DNA from: Candidatus Nitrospira allomarina
GTDB taxonomy: Bacteria > Nitrospirota > Nitrospiria > Nitrospirales > UBA8639
DNA length: 64,000 nucleotides
Direction of reading: 5' to 3'
Assembly (NCBI RefSeq): GCF_032050975.1
Contig: NZ_CP116967.1
Coordinates: 62,001 to 126,000 of the forward strand
Positions within the stretch are counted from its first letter, which is position 1. The number at the start of each line of letters is the position of its first letter. Below the pieces are notes generated by a model. That model saw only the letters and a list, made by a program, of their open reading frames with translations. It ran no database searches and was not told where the DNA came from. The position numbers and the translations under genes are program-made. This document shows positions 28,391 through 37,866 of this stretch, in pieces.

Positions 28391-29134
28391 ATGGGAACTC
28401 TCGTTCTTTTACGCCATGGGGAAAGCCTATGGAACCGCGAAAAACGGTTTACAGGCTGGACCGATATCGGGTTAAGCCAAAAAGGTGTTAATGAAGCTCA
28501 GCGGGCAGCCCAAATTCTTAAAAGGAAAAGAATGATGTTTGACCTGTGTTTCTCATCGGTATTAAGCCGAGCGCATGAAACGGCAACCATTGTACTGAAG
28601 AACATGGATTTAACCTCTGTCCCGGTGCGGAAAAGTTGGCGGTTGAATGAACGTCATTACGGCGCTCTCCAGGGAATGACCTGGTGGGAAGCATCAACAC
28701 AGTTTGGTGCGAAACAAGTTCTGATATGGCAGCGACACTTTTCTGCGGTTCCTCCTTCCCTCTCTCCTCAGGATTCTCGATTTCCCGGCCTGGATCCCTT
28801 ATATGCAGATTTGAATCCTCAGGACCTTCCCTTGACAGAAAGCCTCCAGGACACCCAACGCCGGCTGATTCCTTGCTGGGAGGAAAACATGGCTCCTCTG
28901 CTCAAAGAGGGAAAAAGGATTCTGCTGGTTGCACACAACAATAGTATCCGAAGTTTGCTACAATTCCTTCTTCATCTCGATGAAGCCAGTATTAAACAAA
29001 TCACGATTAGAACCGGAGAACCCTTGGTCTGTAAATTTGATGCCAATGGCAATCTTATCAGTTACTCCTATATGCGGTGGAAGCCAAAGTTGAAGGATTG
29101 CACTCAAAGGTTGTTGAAATACTGCCTCCCCTAA
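28391..29134 (+). CDS. gpmA: 2,3-bisphosphoglycerate-dependent phosphoglycerate mutase
   Basis: This is 247 residues from the ATG at 28391. The frame is open back to 28232, but the family starts with this MGTLVLLRHGES. The phosphohistidine motif RHGES is at residues 8-12, followed by the diagnostic WNREKRFTGWTDIGLS and LNERHYGALQGM, and later VAHNNSIRSL with the second catalytic His. It interconverts 3- and 2-phosphoglycerate in glycolysis/gluconeogenesis. Length and motifs agree with GpmA rather than a general histidine phosphatase. No clear ribosome-binding site is seen. Confidence 0.85.
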   Translation: MGTLVLLRHGESLWNREKRFTGWTDIGLSQKGVNEAQRAAQILKRKRMMFDLCFSSVLSRAHETATIVLKNMDLTSVPVRKSWRLNERHYGALQGMTWWEASTQFGAKQVLIWQRHFSAVPPSLSPQDSRFPGLDPLYADLNPQDLPLTESLQDTQRRLIPCWEENMAPLLKEGKRILLVAHNNSIRSLLQFLLHLDEASIKQITIRTGEPLVCKFDANGNLISYSYMRWKPKLKDCTQRLLKYCLP

Positions 29135-29162
29135 GTTCATTATTGATTGATCATTTGAGGTT

Positions 29163-29876
29163 ATGACATATCTAAACTTTTCAGCCCTAGAAGCTATTTC
29201 GGCCCAATCCTTTCAGGAAGCCAAGCCCTATCCGTGGATGAATCCCCCGGATCTCCTGACGGAGACAGGTTATCAAGGCCTGGTTGAGACCCTTCCGAAT
29301 GTCTCCATGTTTCAAAAGCGTTTTGGGGTCAAACGGGCTCATGGGCAACAAAGCCATGATCGCTACACATTAGAGTATCGCCCGGGCTTACCTCTCTCTC
29401 CTCATTGGGATCAATTTCTAGCCGAGCTTCAGGGAAAACCCTATTCGAATTTTTTAAAACGATTATTTGGGATCAAGTCCCTTGAATTGAATTTCCATTG
29501 GCACTATACACCCAATGGGTGCTCTGTTTCTCCACATTGTGATGCCAAACATAAACTTGGGTCTCACATTTTCTACTTTAATACGAAAGAGGATTGGGAC
29601 CCCGCCTGGGGTGGCGAGACCGTTATCCTCGACGATCAAGGGCAGTTTAGCCGAAAAAGCGCTCCCAGTTTTGAAGATTTCCCACAATCGTTGGCTTCAA
29701 CAGCCATTGGGAATTTCAGTCTGTTGTTTCAACGATTGGATAAATCCTGGCATGGGGTCCGCCCCGTTCAATGCCCCGAAGGGCACATGCGAAAGGTGTT
29801 CATTGTCGTCATCAATCGGCTCTCGCTGACTGACCGAATCCAGCGGGTATTTGGAAAAAGCCCTAAGGGGTACTGA
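29163..29876 (+). CDS. 2OG-Fe(II) oxygenase superfamily protein
   Basis: This 237-residue protein has a double-stranded beta-helix oxygenase pattern: H125-C-D127 (SPHCDAKH), distal H197 in KSWHGVRPV, and R210 in HMRKVFIVV for 2-oxoglutarate binding. WGGETVILDD lies between, as in prolyl-4-hydroxylase-like proteins. GAGG precedes the ATG. It follows gpmA by 28 bases. It probably hydroxylates a small molecule, sugar or protein; the substrate is unknown. Confidence 0.75.
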   Translation: MTYLNFSALEAISAQSFQEAKPYPWMNPPDLLTETGYQGLVETLPNVSMFQKRFGVKRAHGQQSHDRYTLEYRPGLPLSPHWDQFLAELQGKPYSNFLKRLFGIKSLELNFHWHYTPNGCSVSPHCDAKHKLGSHIFYFNTKEDWDPAWGGETVILDDQGQFSRKSAPSFEDFPQSLASTAIGNFSLLFQRLDKSWHGVRPVQCPEGHMRKVFIVVINRLSLTDRIQRVFGKSPKGY

Positions 29877-29914
29877 TTTTCTCAATACGTTTTAACGCTC
29901 ATTGCCGATACCCC

Positions 29915-30730
29915 CTACAGTCCCCGATACCCTTCGAAATAGTCGGGCTTTATGGCTTTCCAATCTCTTTCAAAAAATGCCCGTTTCGTCCACTGGGCGA
30001 GAAAACATAATTCGATAAATCCATAATAGGCTTGAATATCCGGCGCGCCCTTAGTCGCCAACAATCGGAGAAACTCGTTCTTGAAGGGATTCAGCCATCG
30101 CACCAAGGCTTTGGCAGCACCCATGCCTATGAGATGCTCGCTGACCAGGCCTTCCACATCGACGGCACAAAGCAAATGAGACTTGGGATGAAGGACAAAA
30201 TTTTTCTTGACGGGGTCGGTATAATCAAACCCGATCCAACAATGTGTAGGCTGCAGGACATCCACGGATTTTCTGATCTCCCCCAACAATCCATTCGAAA
30301 GGATCCCAATCTGATTGAGAAAATGCAGATCCCGATCCAGGCGATCGGGAAACATGGTCGTATTTGTTTCCACCAACCGGGGAGCTTCAGAGTATAAACG
30401 ACTATAAAACATGGCCACTTTTTCAACGAGTGCGTCATCAACCTCTTTGATGAGACGCCCTTGAACAAACTCCACCCAGATTTCCCGCTCATAACGAATC
30501 ACCATATTCGGGAAGATCCCGTCCCCCCCGAAGCACTCGAGATTCCGTTCAATTTCAACAGCCAGGGAAGAATCACAAAAAACCAATCGCTTAAATTGCT
30601 GCCCATTGATTGTCACAAAATGTAGGCTTTTGTCCTTTTGCAAGCGAACTCCAAAAAGCCGAGATAAAAAATATCGGGCTCGCTTCAAGAAAAAGGGCGA
30701 TCGTTGTTTGACCTGTAATTGAAAAGACAT
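29915..30730 (-). CDS. Putative kinase-like (APH-fold) protein of unknown substrate
   Basis: This is 271 residues with no clear signal peptide or membrane helix. The segments WVEFVQGRLI (like the EF-x-G hinge of antibiotic and sugar kinases) and LLCAVDVEGLVSEHLIG (like a DFG-equivalent Asp strand) suggest a divergent phosphotransferase fold related to lipopolysaccharide kinases. The catalytic-loop Asp is not obvious. It is convergent with the oxygenase gene and lies among glycan genes. The function is uncertain. Confidence 0.45.
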   Translation of the reverse strand: MSFQLQVKQRSPFFLKRARYFLSRLFGVRLQKDKSLHFVTINGQQFKRLVFCDSSLAVEIERNLECFGGDGIFPNMVIRYEREIWVEFVQGRLIKEVDDALVEKVAMFYSRLYSEAPRLVETNTTMFPDRLDRDLHFLNQIGILSNGLLGEIRKSVDVLQPTHCWIGFDYTDPVKKNFVLHPKSHLLCAVDVEGLVSEHLIGMGAAKALVRWLNPFKNEFLRLLATKGAPDIQAYYGFIELCFLAQWTKRAFFERDWKAIKPDYFEGYRGL

Positions 30731-31003
30731 CGTGTTGAAGAGTGTCTGGGTTAAACTGGTGGTGTCAAAAAACCAAAAATTTGGAAAACAGGGGATACAT
30801 CGGATATGATTTGAGGCCCCTAGAGAAGAATGCGTTACTACGGCCTCCCTGAGAAGCTCCGATTACCGTGGGTACGTGAACTTTCAGGAGGTGTGTTATG
30901 AACTTTTTTTAAAAAAGAGTCAATATCTTATCTAATTTTAGCTCCAATAGCGCCTGAATTGAGAACTCCTCCGGTATAACTAAAACATTCCGGTCAGACG
31001 ACG

Positions 31004-32008
31004 ATGCTTGACAACCCAAAAGTTACCGTATTTATTCCGGCTTATAACCGCGAAAAATATATTGGAGACGCCATTGAAAGTATTTTGGCACAAACGTTTA
31101 CCAATTTCGAAATACTTCTCATAGATGATGGCTCAAAAGACCGTACCATTGAAATCATGCGTTCATATCAGGATCCTCGTGTGCGCATCATCAGGAATGA
31201 ACACAATCTCGGGATTCCCAAGACCCGAAATAAAGGCATTGAACAGGCTCGTGGTGAATTTATCGCCATGTTAGATAGCGACGATCGGGCGTTTCCCACA
31301 CGACTGGAGAAACAGGTCAACTTTCTGGATGCCCATCATGATTTTGCCCAAATAGGAAGCTGGTGCCGCATGATGGACGAACAAGGTCGGCCATTAAAAC
31401 GGATCAAGCGTCAGCCCATTTTACCCGAGGACGTCGACATTCAACTGTTGTTTCGATGTTCCCTGAGTAACCGATCGATAATGGCTCGCACTAAAATTTT
31501 GCGGGAATATGGATATCGAAATGACTACCCACGCTGTCAGGATTATGACCTCCACGTGAGACTGGCCCAAAAATATAAACTCGGCAACCTCCCTGAATGC
31601 CTGGTCTACGGCCGTATTCACGCCGATCAAATTACCAGTCAAACGGTGGAGCTGGGTGATGAAAAAAAGCGGGCAATCATCCGTCATCAACTCAACGTCT
31701 TGGGGGTGCCTTTCACAGAAGAGGATCTCGGTCCGCATTTGACGTTGTCCCGGATGCGAAAATCCCAATTCACGCCGGATTATGATTACCTTCAATGGGC
31801 GGAAAATTGGTTATTGAAACTTCAAGAAGCCAATTTGCTTACACACCGGTATTCGCAGCGTGCAATTGCACAAGCGGTCCGCGAAAAGTGGATACGGACC
31901 TGTTGGGCGGCCTGGAACGGCATAGGGTGGAAAGCCCTGAAATATTATGTTCACTCCCCCCTGCGCAAAAGTCTCGGCAATACAATACGAGAACACGTTC
32001 TCACCTGA
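31004..32008 (+). CDS. Family 2 glycosyltransferase
   Basis: This 334-residue protein has the GT2 N-terminal domain: VTVFIPAYNREKYIGDAIES, ILLIDDGSKDRT, RNKGIEQARGEFIAMLDSDDR (metal-binding D-S-D-D) and CQDYDLHVRLAQKY. It adds a sugar from a nucleotide donor to a surface glycan at the cytoplasmic face of the membrane. The GT4 gene follows by about 46 bases. Donor and acceptor are unknown. Confidence 0.85.
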   Translation: MLDNPKVTVFIPAYNREKYIGDAIESILAQTFTNFEILLIDDGSKDRTIEIMRSYQDPRVRIIRNEHNLGIPKTRNKGIEQARGEFIAMLDSDDRAFPTRLEKQVNFLDAHHDFAQIGSWCRMMDEQGRPLKRIKRQPILPEDVDIQLLFRCSLSNRSIMARTKILREYGYRNDYPRCQDYDLHVRLAQKYKLGNLPECLVYGRIHADQITSQTVELGDEKKRAIIRHQLNVLGVPFTEEDLGPHLTLSRMRKSQFTPDYDYLQWAENWLLKLQEANLLTHRYSQRAIAQAVREKWIRTCWAAWNGIGWKALKYYVHSPLRKSLGNTIREHVLT

Positions 32009-32054
32009 TCAGCCCAGTATCTATTCAATTAAGTCTCAAGCGACCTTTAATCAT

Positions 32055-33320
32055 ATGACGACGACGAATTCCTCGGATTTCGCCTCACTCCCGAGTCAAT
32101 CGATAAATGTAGAAGGTGAATCACCCGACCGTAAACACCTTGCGATATTTTTACCATCTCTAGCCGGGGGCGGCGTCGCAAGGGCAATGGTCTATCTCTC
32201 AGAGGCCTTTGCCGATCGCAACCACAGAGTGGACCTGATCTTATGTCAGGTCTCAGGGCCTTACCTAGACAGCATTTCCCCGAAGGTTACGGTCATCGGG
32301 CTCAAGGGGGGGACAAAATGGCGGGGATGCTTCCATGCCGTGTCAGCTGATTTTGGGGCTTTATGGTCAATGCTCCTCCCAATCTTGCTATCGTCTCATC
32401 CTCCCAAAACTATCGGGTATCTCCCGGATTTGGTTGAATATTTACAACGTGAGAAACCAGATACGATGCTCACGGCGAAAACTCCTGCGAACCTCATCGC
32501 CTTGTTAGCCGCACGCCTTGCAGGTGGCAAAACTCGCATTGTGATCAACGAACAAACCAGCTTGTCTCCCATCATCAAGACATCCAAAAAGTGGCGTTGG
32601 CGTTTCCTTGCACCTCTCTTGCAACGCGTGTATCCACGAGCGGATGAAATTGTAACCGTGTCGGATGGCGTCGCCGAAGATGTGGCCTCGTTGACGGGAA
32701 TCCACCGTGACCGTATTACGACGATTTACAATCCGGTAGCTCTCACCCAGGTCCAAGAAAAAGCGCGCACCCAGGTTGACCATCCGTGGTTTCCGGCAGA
32801 CACTCTGCCGGTCATCTTAGGTGTAGGGAGACATGTGCCACAAAAGGACTTCGCGTGCCTCATAAAGGCCTTTGGACGAGTTCGTTCCGTGCGTCCAGCC
32901 CGGCTGGTGATCCTCGGGGAGGGAAGGATGCGGAATGAGCTTGAAGAGCTGGCTGAAACCTTGGCCCTCACCCAAGATATTTCCATGCCTGGATTTGTCG
33001 ATAATCCCTTCGCCTTTATGGCCAGAGCTTCGGTATTTGTGCTTTCGTCAGCATGGGAAGGTTGTCCGAATGTGCTGATCGAAGCGTTAGCGTGTGGATG
33101 TCCGATTGTCAGCACAGACTGCCCGAGCGGTCCTACCGAGATTCTCCAAAAGGGGGCTTTTGGACCATTGGTACCGGTAGGCGATGACAAAGCGCTGGCT
33201 GAAGCTATTCTTGAGGTTCTTGACCGTCCACTTGGCCGGGAGCAGTTGCGTGCCCGTGCAACGGAGTTCGAGGTGGGCAGGATCGCGGCAGAATATCTCC
33301 AACTTATGTCGGCGCCCTAA
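32055..33320 (+). CDS. Family 4 glycosyltransferase
   Basis: This is 421 residues from the ATG at 32055. The frame is open back to 31947, but that would overlap the GT2 gene. GT-B features are FLPSLAGGGVARAMVYLSEAFA (N-terminal acceptor side), VILGVGRHVPQKDF, VILGEGRMRNELEELAE, and the donor-site E-x7-E of SSAWEGCPNVLIEALACGCPIV. It is a retaining glycosyltransferase of the kind found in O-antigen and capsule loci and forms a pair with the GT2 gene. Confidence 0.88.
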   Translation: MTTTNSSDFASLPSQSINVEGESPDRKHLAIFLPSLAGGGVARAMVYLSEAFADRNHRVDLILCQVSGPYLDSISPKVTVIGLKGGTKWRGCFHAVSADFGALWSMLLPILLSSHPPKTIGYLPDLVEYLQREKPDTMLTAKTPANLIALLAARLAGGKTRIVINEQTSLSPIIKTSKKWRWRFLAPLLQRVYPRADEIVTVSDGVAEDVASLTGIHRDRITTIYNPVALTQVQEKARTQVDHPWFPADTLPVILGVGRHVPQKDFACLIKAFGRVRSVRPARLVILGEGRMRNELEELAETLALTQDISMPGFVDNPFAFMARASVFVLSSAWEGCPNVLIEALACGCPIVSTDCPSGPTEILQKGAFGPLVPVGDDKALAEAILEVLDRPLGREQLRARATEFEVGRIAAEYLQLMSAP

Positions 33321-33720
33321 TATCCCTTCAAATGGCTCCGTTAAAAGAGGCCTGATATTAATAGGACTACGTGCGGAACGGTTTTCGATAGGGACTACCG
33401 TCGTGACGGTCTTGAATCCCCCGCTTAAAAAATTTGGCATGAGGAGGAGTAAGGCTTATCGTCATAGCGAGCCCCGCTCCTCATAGCCAATCAATATGGT
33501 TGCCGGAAACCTATTTCACGACGCTTCTATGCGGTGATATCCTGCCCAGGAAGTTTATCGCTTTGAAGCTTCGAGCAAATACGCAAAATAGCCAACTGGC
33601 AGATAATCAATTGACGTCGACGACTCTGTGACGACATCTCCAGTTTACCTGTCTATCCCTTTAGCAACAATCCAGTGGCTGTAAGGGAATACATGCCCAG
33701 GTATCGGTGATGAAATGGGA
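33321..33720. other. Intergenic region, no gene seen
   Basis: About 400 bases lie between the convergent GT4 gene and DUF2141 gene. It holds one inverted repeat (ATGAGGAG at 33439 / CTCCTCAT at 33477) with no T-run. I see no coding pattern. Confidence 0.45.
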
Positions 33721-34221
33721 CTAATATTTCATGTCGACATCTACATGGGTCACTTCCCCATTCACCTCGAACGAGGATTCTTCAAAATTCGGAGCGGCTA
33801 AAAATAACGAGGGATTGTTCGACACACCAAAACCTTCGGTAGGTAAACCGAAAAAATTCCGGTCGAATTTATGATTGTCGTTTTCATCATGATAGACGAC
33901 TACGGCGTATTTTCCTTCTGCCGGTGCGGCCAAACACAGGGTCATAGAACCTTTTAGGGCAGGTTCCCGTTCCTTATCAGCCTTGGCTCCCTTGACTAAA
34001 AAACTCTCTGGATCAGGTCCATACAGGACTGCCTTAAGGGATCCTGCAGCGTTTTTGATTCCATGCACATGAACGTGAATGGGCTTCCCTTCAGAGGGGC
34101 AGGTATTAACCGGTAGCTGAAACTCTGCACCGATACTTACTGAAACACTGAGCAACAACATTATACAAAAAAAATACAGGCCGACCCCATGTGGTCGTGA
34201 AAAGGCTATGCGCGAAAACAT
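33721..34221 (-). CDS. DUF2141-domain exported protein
   Basis: This is about 166 residues from the ATG at 34221, which has GGAGG immediately upstream; an ATG at 34233 is also in frame. The signal peptide is hydrophobic (FFCIMLLLSVSVSIGA) with a likely cleavage after GA. The family signature VYHDENDNHKFDRNFFGLP and EGFGVSNN is clear. DUF2141 proteins are small periplasmic or secreted proteins of unknown role. It is monocistronic here, downstream of the lspA-ileS block. Confidence 0.8.
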   Translation of the reverse strand: MFSRIAFSRPHGVGLYFFCIMLLLSVSVSIGAEFQLPVNTCPSEGKPIHVHVHGIKNAAGSLKAVLYGPDPESFLVKGAKADKEREPALKGSMTLCLAAPAEGKYAVVVYHDENDNHKFDRNFFGLPTEGFGVSNNPSLFLAAPNFEESSFEVNGEVTHVDVDMKY

Positions 34222-34313
34222 CTCGTCCTCCATACTTCACACATGAACATCATATGATGAGAGCAAAATAGGCGGATACACACGTAATCCGCAACTGAAG
34301 ATAATCCGAAAGA

Positions 34314-34835
34314 TTAGAGAGGATGATTTTCCTGAGGGGTCAAGTTGGGTTTCCGTTTTTCAAAGGCAAACAGGAGGAGAAGGGAGCACACCCCCACGCT
34401 AATCGCCGAATCGGCCACATTGAAAGCGGGCCAATGGTAGCCATTGATATAGAAATCTAAAAAATCAATGACTTCTCCATATTGGAGGCGATCGATAAAA
34501 TTCCCAATCGCACCACCAAAAATAGACGCAATGGTCAATTGCCCCCACCAATCGTGGGGTTCCAGCCGCAAGAAGATGGTGATTAATAATCCCATGGCAA
34601 ATAGGGAGGTCAGGAAAAAGAAAATGAGCCTAAACCCACTGCTGGTCGTGCCCATGATCCCAAATGCGGCGCCAGGGTTTCTGATGTAGGTCAAAGAAAA
34701 ATATCCCGGAATAATGGGGATGGATTCGTGAAGATACATCGAAGTGGCAATATAATACTTGGTGACCTGATCAAGGCTTACGATGGACGCGACGACGAGG
34801 CCCAACAACACAAACCGATGAAGGCCCCCGCTCAT
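34314..34835 (-). CDS. lspA: Lipoprotein signal peptidase (signal peptidase II)
   Basis: This is 173 residues with four membrane segments. The catalytic aspartates are D115 in GNFIDRL and D142 in NVADSAI, with DQVTKYYI and RNPGAAFGI also conserved. It cleaves the signal peptide of diacylglyceryl-modified prolipoproteins at the inner membrane. The start at 34835 overlaps the ileS stop by four bases (ATGA); a longer frame to 34913 runs inside ileS and is unlikely. The ileS-lspA order is common in bacteria. Confidence 0.93.
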   Translation of the reverse strand: MSGGLHRFVLLGLVVASIVSLDQVTKYYIATSMYLHESIPIIPGYFSLTYIRNPGAAFGIMGTTSSGFRLIFFFLTSLFAMGLLITIFLRLEPHDWWGQLTIASIFGGAIGNFIDRLQYGEVIDFLDFYINGYHWPAFNVADSAISVGVCSLLLLFAFEKRKPNLTPQENHPL

Positions 34836-37690
34836 CCCAAGGCCTCCACGCATCGCCCGCAGAGGGTTGGATGTTGGGCCTGTGAGCCTACATCCTGGCG
34901 AATATTCCAACATCGATCACATTTGGTGCCTTCGGCTTTGACGACCTCAATCGCCAGCCCAAGACTTGCCTCTACCAATCCGGCTCCAGGCAGGGTTGCA
35001 ACCCCTTCCACCTTCACGCACGAGACAATAAACAACGCCGGCAAATCAGTGAGATATCGTTTGAGCAACGTACAATGGGGTTCAGTCGAATGCAAGATCA
35101 CGGCGGCATCCAGGGAAGAACCAATCACTTTGTCCCGTCTCGACTTCTCTAAGGCGGACTGCACCTTATCCCGGACTTGAAACAAGTAGGTCCACATCTT
35201 GTGGAGCTGGGGCTCTTGAAAGACTGTGGGGGATTCCGGAAAATCGGCTAAATGCACACTCACAGGCCTAGATCCATCTTTCGTGGATTCCGGAAGAACC
35301 TGCCAGATTTCTTCAGCTGTAAAGCTCAGGATAGGCGCCATAAGCTTAGCTAAGGCTGACACAATTTCATACAAGACCGTTTGAGATCCACGCCGAAGCG
35401 GAGAGTTCGCTGGAAAGGTATACAACCGATCCTTCAAGATATCCAGGTAGGTCGCACTCATATCCGTGGAACAAAAATAATCCCACTCATGCACAACCTG
35501 TCGAAATTGAAATTGTGCATATCCCTTTTTCACGTTGTCGATTAGTTGCCCAAGCCGCCAGAGTGCCCATTGATCCAATTCCGGCAAATCGGCATGGGGC
35601 ACCGAATGAACGCCCGGAACAAAATCATACAGGTTACTCAGGAGGAAGCGGCAGGTATTGCGCACTTTGCGATACGCATCCGTCAATTGTTTTAAAATCT
35701 CTTTTGAGATCCGCAGATCTTCCTGATAATCCTGCGAGGCCACCCATAGTCGCAGAATTTCCGCACCAGACTCTTTGATGATTTCTTGTGGGGTCACGAC
35801 ATTGCCTGCCGATTTCGACATTTTCTTGCCTTCCCCATCCAAAACAAACCCATGTGTGAGCACGGCCCGATAGGGCGCTTGCTCATCCGTGGTCACAGAC
35901 GTCAAGAGCGAACTGTGGAACCACCCCCGATGTTGATCGGAACCTTCAAGGTATAAATCCGCGGGATACCAGCCATCGCCCCGAGGCCTCAACACGGCCG
36001 CATGACTCACGCCCGATTCAAACCAGACATCTAAAATATCATGTTCTTTTTTAAACGACCCATGGCCGCATTGCACACATGTAGTTCCCTGCGGAAGTAA
36101 TTCTTCGGCGGATCGACTAAACCAAATATCGGCTCCACTCTCCTGTATTTGAACACTGATATGCTCAATCACATTTTGATCAGAAAGGGGGGTCGAACAA
36201 CTTTCGCACGAAAACGCGGGAATGGGGGTCCCCCACATGCGTTGCCGGGATAAGCACCAATCCGGACGGTTCACAATCATGCCATAAATACGATCTCGCC
36301 CCCGCTCAGGAATCCATTGAACTTTATCAATTTCTTTCAAGGCTTTCTGACGAAGATCGGCTACCTCCATGGATACAAACCATTGGTGGGTAGCCCGAAA
36401 GATGACCGGTTGCTTACAGCGCCAACAATGTGGATAAGAATGCTCAAGTTTTTTTTCGCCAACTAACAATCCTTTGGTCTTTAAGACTTCTACAATCCCG
36501 GGATTCGCTTCCAAAACGGGTTGACCGGCAAACGCAGGGAATTCCTCCGTAAACCGTCCAGCATCATTGACCGGCACCAATATCTCTAAAGGCTTCCGAT
36601 CTGGAAGTATTTCGACATAAGGGGATTTGTTATATTTCAGAACTAAAAGATAATCATCCATCCCATGTCCGGGAGCAATGTGGACACACCCCGTCCCTTG
36701 CTCCAATGTGACAAAATTTCCATTGAGGATGGGGACCTCTTTCTTGGCAAATGGAGGATGGCACGTCCACCCTTCAAAATCTTTTCCTTTCTTTATGCCC
36801 AATACCTCAAACTTTTCAATGTTACAGGCCTTGGCAAATGCGTCTTCCAATCCCAAAGCCACGATAAAAGCCTCTTCACCGGCTTGAAGAACGGCATAGT
36901 CAAAATCCGGATGCAGGCAAATGGCTTGATTCGCGGGAAGGGTCCAAGGGGTCGTGGTCCAAATAACAGCCGAAACGGCTTTTAACGCTTTGACTGTTGG
37001 CAGATCCAATCGTTGGTCGGAACCCATTTCAGTTGGCGAGACGGTAAAGGGAAATTTCACATACACCGACGGTGAGAGATGATCCTCGTATTCCACTTCG
37101 GCTTCAGCCAGCGCGGTTTGATCCACGGGACACCACAAGACCGGTTTCAACCCTTTATAGACCCTCCCTTTTTCCACAAACTTTCCGAACTCCCGGACAA
37201 TCGCTGCCTCATAGCCATGATCCATGGTCAGATAGGGATGCTCCCAATCCCCGAATACTCCCAACCGGCAAAATTCGTCTCGTTGGATCTGAACAAATTT
37301 CTTGGCGTATTCTCGGCAAAGTTTTCGGAGTTCCACCGCACTCAGGTCTTTTTTCTTGGGTCCAAGTTGCTTGGTCACCTGATGTTCAATCGGCAACCCG
37401 TGACAATCCCACCCAGGGATATAGGGAGCCTGAAAACCCTCCATGGTTTTCGATTTAATAATGATATCTTTAAGGATTTTATTCAGCCCATGCCCAATAT
37501 GAATATGCCCATTGGCATAGGGAGGGCCATCATGAAGGATATAACGGGGCCTGCCGTTTCTGGCCTCCTGAATACGGTCGTACACCCGCTCCTGCTCCCA
37601 CCATGCTAATCGCTCCGGTTCCTTTTGTGGCAGGTTGGCCTTCATCGGAAACTCAGTCCGGGGAAGGTTCAATGTCGCTTTGTAGTCCAT
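34832..37690 (-). CDS. ileS: Isoleucyl-tRNA synthetase
   Basis: This 952-residue class I tRNA synthetase carries the HIGH motif at residues 61-68 (GHIHIGHG), the editing (CP1) domain with TTTPWTLPANQAI, and KMSKS in GKKMSKSAGN. The C-terminal zinc-binding CDRCW and CGRC pairs mark the bacterial type. It charges tRNA-Ile and edits misactivated valine. Length is normal. It is co-transcribed with lspA through a four-base overlap. Confidence 0.97.
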   Translation of the reverse strand: MDYKATLNLPRTEFPMKANLPQKEPERLAWWEQERVYDRIQEARNGRPRYILHDGPPYANGHIHIGHGLNKILKDIIIKSKTMEGFQAPYIPGWDCHGLPIEHQVTKQLGPKKKDLSAVELRKLCREYAKKFVQIQRDEFCRLGVFGDWEHPYLTMDHGYEAAIVREFGKFVEKGRVYKGLKPVLWCPVDQTALAEAEVEYEDHLSPSVYVKFPFTVSPTEMGSDQRLDLPTVKALKAVSAVIWTTTPWTLPANQAICLHPDFDYAVLQAGEEAFIVALGLEDAFAKACNIEKFEVLGIKKGKDFEGWTCHPPFAKKEVPILNGNFVTLEQGTGCVHIAPGHGMDDYLLVLKYNKSPYVEILPDRKPLEILVPVNDAGRFTEEFPAFAGQPVLEANPGIVEVLKTKGLLVGEKKLEHSYPHCWRCKQPVIFRATHQWFVSMEVADLRQKALKEIDKVQWIPERGRDRIYGMIVNRPDWCLSRQRMWGTPIPAFSCESCSTPLSDQNVIEHISVQIQESGADIWFSRSAEELLPQGTTCVQCGHGSFKKEHDILDVWFESGVSHAAVLRPRGDGWYPADLYLEGSDQHRGWFHSSLLTSVTTDEQAPYRAVLTHGFVLDGEGKKMSKSAGNVVTPQEIIKESGAEILRLWVASQDYQEDLRISKEILKQLTDAYRKVRNTCRFLLSNLYDFVPGVHSVPHADLPELDQWALWRLGQLIDNVKKGYAQFQFRQVVHEWDYFCSTDMSATYLDILKDRLYTFPANSPLRRGSQTVLYEIVSALAKLMAPILSFTAEEIWQVLPESTKDGSRPVSVHLADFPESPTVFQEPQLHKMWTYLFQVRDKVQSALEKSRRDKVIGSSLDAAVILHSTEPHCTLLKRYLTDLPALFIVSCVKVEGVATLPGAGLVEASLGLAIEVVKAEGTKCDRCWNIRQDVGSQAQHPTLCGRCVEALG

Positions 37691-37866
37691 GGGGAAATTC
37701 TCAAGAATAGTGGGATAAACTCAAGGCCATTCTAGCCATGCCCCTCAAACCCGTCAAACAATGCCCTTCAGGCATCTGGCCAACAAACAGCCATAAGCGA
37801 GGACCATATTATTAAGTTGAAAGCGCCACAAATTAAGGGAAGAAGAAACCACAAAAGGAAGGCAAA